NCBI GenBank assembly: GCA_001462255.1
Contig: LIUJ01000283.1
Location: 414 to 6,330 of the forward strand
DNA length: 5,917 nucleotides
Source: Fibrobacteria bacterium GUT77
GTDB taxonomy: Bacteria > Fibrobacterota > Chitinivibrionia > Chitinivibrionales > Chitinispirillaceae
Direction: 5' to 3'
Made by a program: the position numbers and the translations under genes. Every line of letters begins with the position of its first letter. The stretch's first letter is position 1. Under the pieces are notes generated by a model. The model ran no database searches, was not told the DNA's origin, and saw only the letters and a program-made list of their open reading frames with translations. Positions 1 through 4,750 of the stretch are shown here, one piece after another.

Positions 1-1118
1 CCGCCGGTTCCGAGCCGTTCTTTACGGAGAGGCATGTCTACGAGCCGATAAATACCGTTCCTATTAGGTTTGCCGTCTTCTACGACGATGTCGGCGACGG
101 GTTGGCGCACGGCGTGAAATTGGTAATCTCCCCGATATGGGCGTCGGAGCTGAACCGAATCGTGGTTAGGGCGCACCCGGAGTTGTTGTCGCTTGCCGGA
201 TTGCCCGCTACGGATACGTTGCGCTTTGCGGGCGACACCATAGTGATCCCGTTTAAGAACGGCGCGACGGCGGATCCGACGGGTTCCAAAGCGAAGCTCG
301 TAGTGAGCGACCCGCCGCTTCCCGATCAACGCTACGCGAACGAGCACGGCTACTTGGCGGCGTGCGAACTCAATATCATGGACGGCGTCGTCCCGGTTAT
401 TACCAAAGCGGTATATCATGTGGACAGCGATATACTGGAGGTCACGTTCAACAAACTTCCGGGCGTGCACACCGTCGGTGAATTGGTGCCGTTTACCCTT
501 TGGTCGTCCGTTTACGCTTACGAGCTGAAACTTATGCCGGAACCGCGGCAAGAGAACAACACGTACTACTTTGAGGTCATAAGCATGGACGGCAGCAATC
601 CGCCGCCCGGCGGCGTGCCGTTGGAGGGCGACTCCATCCGCGTAAAAGTCGGCGGCAGGGGAATATGGCAAAAGGATACGGCCATTGTACAGGAAAACCC
701 AAACAACACGGCCGTGGCGCTGAAAATAAAGTACCCTGACTTCAGGTATATCGTAAAAGTAGGCCCCAATCCGTCAGCGGATACGGTGCGAATATTTGTG
801 GGTTTGGCGTTAGCCGACACAACGCGCGGCGTATCGAAAACGACGACGTATATGCAATCGGCGCTTGACGGTTCCGCAATACGGGCGGTGATCTTCGATA
901 AGATGGGTAGCGCCGCGGTCGTCATAGAGTCTGAGGCCGGCAAGGACGGCGGTGCCGAGCGCCGCGTTTTGGTTTGGGATGGTCGCAACAAAAAGGGCAG
1001 AAGGGTCGGCGTAGGCACCTATCGAATCGCCGTGATAATCACCGGTATGGACGGCGTTAAAAAGACGGAATGGAGCAAGGTTTATATCACTAGGGGGAAG
1101 GGAAGCGGGGGGAGATAG
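1..1118 (+). CDS. C-terminal part of a large extracellular protein with FlgD-like Ig domain (5' end outside window)
   Basis: The frame is open from base 3 to a TAG at 1116-1118 and gives 371 residues. It has no start in the window: the first visible start-like codon (TTG at 102) lies inside continuous coding sequence, so the gene begins upstream. Most of the visible part is beta-rich and Ig-like. Around residues 127-151 there is a stretch of the type D-G-V-x-P-V-I-T ... L-E-V-T-F, seen in adhesin-like Ig repeats. From about residue 250 comes a block starting V-G-P-N-P and containing W-D-G-R-N-K-K-G-R-R-V-G-V-G-T-Y (325-340), the hallmark W-x-G-x(4)-G-x-x-V-x-x-G-T-Y of FlgD-like Ig domains that close many secreted or surface proteins of the FCB group. 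A role on or outside the cell surface is inferred; the substrate is unknown. A membrane protein gene follows after one base, so the two are probably one operon. Confidence 0.85.
   Translation, partial: AGSEPFFTERHVYEPINTVPIRFAVFYDDVGDGLAHGVKLVISPIWASELNRIVVRAHPELLSLAGLPATDTLRFAGDTIVIPFKNGATADPTGSKAKLVVSDPPLPDQRYANEHGYLAACELNIMDGVVPVITKAVYHVDSDILEVTFNKLPGVHTVGELVPFTLWSSVYAYELKLMPEPRQENNTYYFEVISMDGSNPPPGGVPLEGDSIRVKVGGRGIWQKDTAIVQENPNNTAVALKIKYPDFRYIVKVGPNPSADTVRIFVGLALADTTRGVSKTTTYMQSALDGSAIRAVIFDKMGSAAVVIESEAGKDGGAERRVLVWDGRNKKGRRVGVGTYRIAVIITGMDGVKKTEWSKVYITRGKGSGGR
1107..1114 (+). promoter_or_regulatory. Ribosome binding site for the 211-residue membrane protein, inside the preceding gene
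   Basis: A G-rich run ending in GGAG lies inside the last codons of the upstream gene, five bases before the GTG at 1120. It is the only good start signal in the area and fixes the GTG as the start. Its position within the upstream coding sequence, with stop and start one base apart, points to translational coupling. Confidence 0.6.
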
Positions 1119-1119
1119 C

Positions 1120-1755
1120 GTGGAATCATTGCACGGCGTATCGGAGTGGTTTTTAATATTGGTGATAATATCCATAGGCTTTGTCGTTGACCGCGTCGCG
1201 CCGTACAAGAGGGTGCGCTACGCGATTTACGCGGCGCTACTTCTTATGGAGTTCATCTTCGATTTAAACAAAACGTCGTTTCGCTCCGACGTCGTAAACG
1301 CGGTACTGTATTTTTTTGTAATGGTGATTATCGTCGAGATCGTATTGATTTGCGTTCGCAAGAAAAGCCGGTTATTGCTCGGCGGCGCGTTTATGTTGCT
1401 CGTTCCGGTCTTTTTATACGCTTACGCGGCGTTTTTGCTTATCGTTCCGCTCCCGTGCCACAACTTGGACAACGGGTTAGTCGGCGCGTACGAGGCCTGC
1501 GGTGGAAAGAGATACGCGCTTGTCAAGCGCCTGTCGTTTGATCCGTTTAGACCGGCGCGGGTGTATGGCTTAAACGTAGATGTTCGCAACACGCCGCTAA
1601 AAAAGCAGGTGGACAAGTATGTAGTGCCCAAAGGTTATTTGGAAGCCGGCTTTTCCCCGCTTTGGCGTTGCGCCGGCGACGGACGCGCCCAAGTTGAACT
1701 GACGGTTGACGGGTATACGCTTTGGGCGCTTAAAGATAAGACGGAGGGGAAGTAA
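1120..1755 (+). CDS. Four-helix membrane protein with C-terminal non-cytoplasmic domain, unknown function
   Basis: This 211-residue protein starts at GTG, one base after the preceding stop, with a G-rich ribosome binding site just upstream. Four hydrophobic segments are visible at about residues 9-24, 33-49, 58-79 and 85-110. The basic loops at 25-33 (R-V-A-P-Y-K-R-V-R) and 80-84 (R-K-K-S-R) should be cytoplasmic, which puts both the N-terminus and the roughly 100-residue C-terminal domain outside the inner membrane. That domain has three cysteines (C113, C127, C184), so a disulfide is possible, and it ends in a predicted beta stretch (V-E-L-T-V-D-G-Y). I do not recognise the family. Tight coupling to the surface-protein gene suggests it helps that protein's export, anchoring or folding, but this is inferred from position only. 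Its stop lies 10 bases from the facing stop of the RRM gene. Confidence 0.85.
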   Translation: MESLHGVSEWFLILVIISIGFVVDRVAPYKRVRYAIYAALLLMEFIFDLNKTSFRSDVVNAVLYFFVMVIIVEIVLICVRKKSRLLLGGAFMLLVPVFLYAYAAFLLIVPLPCHNLDNGLVGAYEACGGKRYALVKRLSFDPFRPARVYGLNVDVRNTPLKKQVDKYVVPKGYLEAGFSPLWRCAGDGRAQVELTVDGYTLWALKDKTEGK

Positions 1756-1765
1756 CCGACGCCCG

Positions 1766-2185
1766 TCATCCGTAGTTATTCATATTCGCGACCATGTATT
1801 CCGTAGTTGTCTTTTGGCAGTTGCGCCGCGCCGCTACCGTACGTGTCGTTGCGGGTTTGCTCTCCCCGCGTTTCTCCGTTATAATGATCTTATGCGCACT
1901 TTTTTCCGACGTTTTTCTCTCCGCCGCTCTGTTCGCGGCGCCGCTTCCGGTCGCTACGCTTATCTTCAAACTCCTACCGTTGAACTCCGTGTCCCTCAAT
2001 TCGTAAAGCGCGTCGTAAACATTAGGTTCGTCAAGCTCAACGAAACTGTAACCGCGCGATAGCTCCGTCTCCTTGTCCGATATGAGTATCAGCGAGCGAA
2101 TGGGCCCGTATTTCTTAAAAAGTCTGCGTAGGTCGCTTTCCGTGGTTCTGTAAGGCAAATTACCGACATACAATTTTTTCGACAT
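1766..2185 (-). CDS. Single-domain RRM RNA-binding protein with basic C-terminal tail
   Basis: The protein has 139 residues from an ATG at 2185, with AAAGGAGA 12 bases upstream. Residues 4-78 form one RNA recognition motif. RNP2 reads L-Y-V-G-N-L (5-10) and RNP1 reads R-G-Y-S-F-V-E-L (44-51). The aromatic residues that stack on RNA are all present (Y6, Y46, F48). Stand-alone RRM proteins of this sort occur in cyanobacteria, spirochaetes, Bacteroidota and some other bacteria; they bind single-stranded RNA and some are cold-induced. The tail (80-139) is rich in Lys, Arg, Thr, Ala and Ser and lacks the glycine-rich run found in many relatives, so it may be a disordered RNA-binding extension. The gene is preceded by 249 non-coding bases and probably has its own promoter there. 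The RNA target and role are not readable from the sequence. Confidence 0.93.
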   Translation of the reverse strand: MSKKLYVGNLPYRTTESDLRRLFKKYGPIRSLILISDKETELSRGYSFVELDEPNVYDALYELRDTEFNGRSLKISVATGSGAANRAAERKTSEKSAHKIIITEKRGESKPATTRTVAARRNCQKTTTEYMVANMNNYG

Positions 2186-2204
2186 GATTGCGACAATCTC
2201 CTTT
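2186..2204 (-). promoter_or_regulatory. RRM gene ribosome binding site with small inverted repeat before the start codon
   Basis: On the minus strand AAAGGAGA (2204-2197) is followed by GATTG-TCG-CAATC (2198-2186) directly before the ATG. The 12-base gap from GGAG to ATG is longer than usual. The five-base inverted repeat with a three-base loop fills exactly that gap, and its first G is the last G of GGAG. If it folds, it would bring the binding site and start codon closer, or partly mask the site. The sequence is clear; folding is inferred and the stem is weak. Confidence 0.5.
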
Positions 2205-2230
2205 GTTTTTTATAGGTTTATATTTTTGAG

Positions 2231-2259
2231 GATATACTCCAAGATACGTAATATGTAAG
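2231..2259 (-). promoter_or_regulatory. Weak candidate promoter for the RRM gene
   Basis: On the minus strand CTTACA (2259-2254) and TATATC (2236-2231) are 17 bases apart. Each matches four of six bases of the sigma-70 consensus. The leader would be about 40 bases and very A-rich. Two TATAAA hexamers nearer the gene are alternative -10 boxes but have no good -35 partner. The region is AT-rich, so chance matches are likely. Confidence 0.2.
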
Positions 2260-2434
2260 TATGAGAATAAGCAAATGGCGTGCCGAACGTCGAAACCGCG
2301 AAATCAGCCTAAAAAACCGGTTTTTGACGCGTAACTATGGCGAAAAAGTTGTTATTTTGGGAGGAATGAAGAAGTGATTGCGAAAATATCGTAAGGAGGT
2401 TGCCCCAAGGTAAAAACAATGTCAGAAATCGGCG
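2260..2434. other. Intergenic stretch between the Omp85 and RRM genes, no recognised gene
   Basis: This is the distal part of the 249-bp gap. No terminator hairpin with a T run follows the Omp85 stop. A perfect palindrome lies at 2312-2325. On the + strand there is an open frame of 38 codons (ATG 2261 to TGA 2375-2377) encoding a very basic peptide beginning M-R-I-S-K-W-R-A-E-R-R-N-R, but it lacks a ribosome binding site and I recognise no family, so I do not call it a gene. Two purine-rich motifs, GGGAGGA (2359-2365) and TAAGGAGGT (2392-2400), look like Shine-Dalgarno sites on the + strand but precede no recognisable gene. Confidence 0.5.
2312..2325. repeat. 14-bp perfect palindrome
   Basis: AAAAACCGGTTTTT reads the same on both strands. 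It has no loop, so as RNA it would make a poor hairpin and is unlikely to terminate transcription. As DNA it is symmetric enough to bind a dimeric protein. It sits about 130 bases upstream of the RRM start codon and 110 bases beyond the Omp85 stop. Confidence 0.4.
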
Positions 2435-3829
2435 TCAATAAAACAGATCAAGGTACAGGTGCAGGGTCGGTTCCCATTCGTATCCGCCGCCGTCCGTTTC
2501 CGTGCGTCCGAATACCAAGTCTATGCACCCGCTCTGCCTGATTCGCGGGGCGAGTATCCTTGTCCCGAAACCGAAAGCCAAGCCGGGTTGCGTTCGACCG
2601 CGCTGCGTCAGCGCGCCCAGCGGTTCGCGGTAAAGCATCGCCGCGTCGGCTATTAGCGTCGCGTCTATCCTGAATGACAGGTTGTTCACGCCCGTAAAAA
2701 GCGCGTTTATAAGCGGTATTGGCAATTCCGGCGTAGCGTATAGCGGTTTGTGGTATTTGACGGACGCTAAAATGGAACTTTGCGTCGAAAAGTCCCAACC
2801 CAACGCGTCGTTCGCGTAGCCGCGTATCTCCCCATTGCTACCGTAAGAGAGCCTATGGTAAATTCCCGCGTCGGTGTCGCGTAGCGTCAGTTGAACCCGA
2901 AATGCCGCCACGTCGTCCGACAGCGGTACGGGCACATAGTACCTAAACTCGCTCGTAGACTGGAAAAACCGGATATTCACGCCGTTATATAGGCGGTTTG
3001 TGCTAAGTTGCGCGCTAAGGAGCCACCCGTGCTTGGGATCAAAGCGCGCCGAGCGGCGGTCAACGACGAAACCGACCGTCGCGAAAGCCTCGAAAAACTC
3101 CTTCATATTCGGGAACGCGATCTCAACCGCTCCCGAATCGTGAGGCGTATCGCCGCTTCCGACGTTACTCCTATACCGATACGTTGGCGCGGCGCTTACG
3201 AAAATCCGCGAATTGGAAAAAACCTTGCGCCCTACGGCCAGCTTGCCGTACGCGTCCGAATAGTTCAAAGGCAACGACTCGTCCGGGTACTCCGAAACCC
3301 CAGCGCTAAGCGTTATATAGTACGGCGTCGGCAAAAACGGTTTGTGCCAAGAGAAATCGAGTCCGCGATGCTCCCACGCGCTCACCCCGAACCAAAAAGT
3401 CTCCATCCGCCCGCGAAAATTGTTTATGGCCGCGTCTATGTTGGCGCCGTACCAAAGATGCGCTTCGCCGTACCTGCGCGTACTGTAATCAAACCCGTAA
3501 CCGAGGTCAAGGCGCACCGATTCTTTCATGACGATGAAAACGTGCGCGCCGTCCTCGCGCATACGCGGGAAGATGTCAACCTTTTCGTAGAGCTGCGTGG
3601 CTAAGAGGTTGGCGCGGGTGAGGCGTAGCTTGGCTGTGTCCAAAATTTCACCGGTGTCGAAGGCAAAGTAGTGCCGTAGAATTTCCGGACGGGTGGTAAC
3701 ATTGCCGTATACTTCTATGCCCCGGATGTAAACGTCTTTTTGATCGGGTGACGGTTGCGCGACGGCGACGACGGCGCACACACACAGTAGGCACGGTATT
3801 CGTATATGTATTAATATTGATGAGCGCAA
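2435..3829 (-). CDS. Short Omp85/BamA-like outer-membrane barrel protein with one POTRA domain
   Basis: The protein has 464 residues. Residues 1-24 look like a signal peptide with a cleavage site A-V-A|Q after 24. Residues 32-103 form a single POTRA domain (V-Y-I-R-G-I-E-V-Y-G-N-V-T-T-R near its start). The rest is a beta barrel that carries the two Omp85 signatures: V-V-D-R-R-S-A-R-F-D-P-K-H-G-W (255-269) and I-R-G-Y (335-338), the loop 6 motif that locks into the barrel. It ends in an aromatic strand, L-D-L-F-Y, like the beta-signal recognised by BAM. Classic BamA has about 800 residues and usually five POTRA domains, so this is a compact relative for protein insertion or secretion, not BamA itself. 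The start is uncertain: an in-frame TAA ends 9 bases before the TTG at 3829, no ATG precedes the signal peptide, and no Shine-Dalgarno is visible. It begins 53 bases after rnpB. Confidence 0.92.
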   Translation of the reverse strand: MRSSILIHIRIPCLLCVCAVVAVAQPSPDQKDVYIRGIEVYGNVTTRPEILRHYFAFDTGEILDTAKLRLTRANLLATQLYEKVDIFPRMREDGAHVFIVMKESVRLDLGYGFDYSTRRYGEAHLWYGANIDAAINNFRGRMETFWFGVSAWEHRGLDFSWHKPFLPTPYYITLSAGVSEYPDESLPLNYSDAYGKLAVGRKVFSNSRIFVSAAPTYRYRSNVGSGDTPHDSGAVEIAFPNMKEFFEAFATVGFVVDRRSARFDPKHGWLLSAQLSTNRLYNGVNIRFFQSTSEFRYYVPVPLSDDVAAFRVQLTLRDTDAGIYHRLSYGSNGEIRGYANDALGWDFSTQSSILASVKYHKPLYATPELPIPLINALFTGVNNLSFRIDATLIADAAMLYREPLGALTQRGRTQPGLAFGFGTRILAPRIRQSGCIDLVFGRTETDGGGYEWEPTLHLYLDLFY

Positions 3830-3841
3830 GTCGGTTTAATC

Positions 3842-3847
3842 CGTATA
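3842..3847 (-). promoter_or_regulatory. Possible -10 box of the Omp85 gene
   Basis: TATACG on the minus strand lies 12 bases before the TTG start codon. If used, transcription would begin only about five bases before translation, consistent with the missing ribosome binding site. No good -35 box is visible at the right distance, so read-through from rnpB remains an alternative. Confidence 0.2.
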
Positions 3848-3875
3848 GTCTGTTTAAATAGTAGAAAATCCTAAT

Positions 3876-3882
3876 AAAAAAA
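3876..3882 (-). terminator. U-run after rnpB
   Basis: Seven T residues on the minus strand follow directly after the 3' strand of helix P1 of RNase P RNA. The P1 stem plus the U-run could act as an intrinsic terminator. However, the P1 partner strand lies about 400 bases away at the 5' end and there is no separate local hairpin, so efficiency may be limited and read-through into the Omp85 gene is possible. Confidence 0.45.
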
Positions 3883-4292
3883 CGGACGCAGGATCTGTAA
3901 GCCGGGTTCTGTCTTTCCCTTCGCGGCCTTGCGGCGTAGGGGAGAGGCAACCATTTGTCTGGCCCAAATCGCTTTGGGCATTGAGCGGCCTACCCGAAGG
4001 GATGGTTTGGGAACGGCGCCGCCCCCTCCCCGCTAAGGGATCCCTCCATACTTGGCCTTGCGCCGGATAGGGCTTGCCGGCTCCCGAAAATCGGGACGGT
4101 GGGCTCTTACCCCACCCTTTCACGTCTCACCCCGCGCCAAAACCTACCGTGGCGAAGAGCGGTCTCCTCTCTGCGGCGCTTTCCGTGCCCTTACGGGCCC
4201 CGCGCTTCCGCGGTATCCTGCCCTGCGGCGCCCGGACTTTCCTCCGCGAACAACCACAAATGTCCGCGGCGGCTGCCCGATCCTCCGTCCGT
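3883..4292 (-). ncRNA. rnpB: RNase P RNA, bacterial type A
   Basis: This is the catalytic RNA of RNase P, which trims the 5' leader from tRNA precursors together with the RnpA protein. Conserved blocks appear in order on the minus strand: GAGGAAAGTCCGGGC near the 5' end (one side of P4), AGGGCAGG, a GTGAAAGGGTGGGGTAAGAG block ending in CCCACCG, GCAAGGCCAA, GGGTAGGC (the L15 element whose GGU pairs with the tRNA CCA end), and ACAGAACCCGGCTTAC near the 3' end (other side of P4). The ends pair to form P1: ACGGAC with GTCCGT and GGATC with GATCC, which sets the boundaries to within a few bases. P3 is visible as CCGCG...CGCGG. The length of about 410 nt is typical. All core blocks are intact. No rnpA lies nearby. 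Confidence 0.97.
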
Positions 4293-4296
4293 ATGT

Positions 4297-4326
4297 AAAA
4301 TAATTGATTCCCCGCCGATTCGTCGA
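4297..4326 (-). promoter_or_regulatory. Weak candidate rnpB promoter
   Basis: On the minus strand TCGACG (4326-4321) and TATTTT (4302-4297) are separated by 18 bases. Each matches four of six consensus bases. The expected start falls at or near 4292, the 5' end of helix P1. The position fits well, but the boxes are imperfect. The rest of the 121-bp gap up to 4413 has a 6-bp inverted repeat at 4361-4383 and nothing else I recognise. Confidence 0.3.
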
Positions 4327-4413
4327 TATTTTATACTTACCGCAACCAAACGTTACGCGTATCTCCCGCAAAACCCTGGAGATCTCTTCGTCGCTTTGGC
4401 ACGTCGCGCGCCG

Positions 4414-4638
4414 CTATTGCGCGATAATAACCGTTATCAGTTTCTTTATCTCCTGTTTAAGAGCGTACTCGAGCGCCGCCTTTTCGTCCTCTCCCGCCGC
4501 GATGCGCGAGTTGATCATCGCGTCCACCCCGTCTTTAGCGAATTTCGCTATGACCTCCGAGTTGTGGTTCGGTTGCGCTTCCGTTACGTAAACGCGAGCG
4601 CGCTCGTATAGCTCCTCCCTCATTTCTTCCGTAGTCAC
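4414..4638 (-). CDS. Small helical protein of unknown function (74 residues)
   Basis: The gene starts at GTG 4638 with a strong AAGGAGG four bases upstream, and ends at TAG. An in-frame ATG at 4623 is less likely because it lacks such a site. The product is rich in Glu, Ala, Lys and Arg with no signal peptide or cysteine. It appears to form three helices at about residues 4-20, 27-47 and 50-72, with short breaks at A-Q-P-N-H-N and A-A-G-E-D. The last helix ends in a hydrophobic run (L-I-T-V-I-I-A), which could pack a core or drive oligomerisation. I do not recognise the family and assign no function. It stands alone between a TPR gene (112 bases upstream) and rnpB (121 bases downstream). The repeats in its upstream region suggest it is regulated. 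It is too small and too acidic to be the RNase P protein RnpA. Confidence 0.8.
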   Translation of the reverse strand: MTTEEMREELYERARVYVTEAQPNHNSEVIAKFAKDGVDAMINSRIAAGEDEKAALEYALKQEIKKLITVIIAQ

Positions 4639-4642
4639 AATC

Positions 4643-4649
4643 CCTCCTT
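4643..4649 (-). promoter_or_regulatory. Strong ribosome binding site for the 74-residue protein
   Basis: AAGGAGG on the minus strand is a near-perfect match to the anti-Shine-Dalgarno and lies four bases before the GTG. It decides the GTG start over the downstream ATG and is the strongest such site in front of any gene in this window. Confidence 0.8.
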
Positions 4650-4664
4650 TGTGTGCGGTTGTAC

Positions 4665-4683
4665 TATGTATACAGTATGTATA
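4665..4683. repeat. Direct repeat of 8 bp with 11-bp period upstream of the 74-residue gene
   Basis: On the + strand TATGTATA occurs at 4665-4672 and again at 4676-4683. Read on the minus strand each copy is TATACATA, which contains a -10-like TATACA. The copy nearer the gene would place a transcript start around 4660, about 22 bases before the start codon. An 11-bp period puts both copies on about the same face of the helix. Function is inferred; the surroundings are AT-rich. Confidence 0.4.
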
Positions 4684-4696
4684 TATTACGTTTATG

Positions 4697-4715
4697 CCGT
4701 ATAATATATTTACGG
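4697..4715. repeat. Inverted repeat CCGTA-N9-TACGG, possible operator
   Basis: Five-base arms CCGTA (4697-4701) and TACGG (4711-4715) flank an AT-only spacer. No T run follows on either strand, so it is not a good terminator for the TPR gene. It lies about 60-75 bases before the 74-residue gene, just upstream of the 11-bp-period repeat, where a regulator could bind. Chance cannot be excluded for arms this short. Confidence 0.3.
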
Positions 4716-4750
4716 TCGGTCCTTTCGGTATTAATAAGGCGACGATTCCC

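Noticed and set aside
566..1208. Long minus-strand frames opposite the surface protein gene.
   Set aside because: They are Pro/Ser/Thr-rich shadows of the + strand frame, which carries a recognisable FlgD-like Ig domain.
2419..2541. 40-codon frame on the + strand downstream of the TAAGGAGGT motif.
   Set aside because: The motif is 18-19 bases from the ATG, too far, and the frame mostly runs antisense to the well-supported Omp85 gene.
3008..3604. 198-codon + strand frame inside the Omp85 gene.
   Set aside because: It is antisense to a gene with clear POTRA and barrel motifs, is Arg-rich, and has no family resemblance.
4361..4383. Inverted repeat ATCTCC-N11-GGAGAT between the 74-residue gene and rnpB as a terminator.
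   Set aside because: No T run follows on the minus strand and the 11-base loop makes the 6-bp stem weak.
3854..4611. Several open frames on both strands across the rnpB region.
   Set aside because: They overlap the conserved RNase P RNA, show no protein family features, and are by-products of its GC-rich sequence.
4414..4638. The idea that the small gene next to rnpB is rnpA, the RNase P protein.
   Set aside because: RnpA is about 110-120 residues, strongly basic, with an RNR motif; this protein is shorter, acidic-to-neutral and lacks it.
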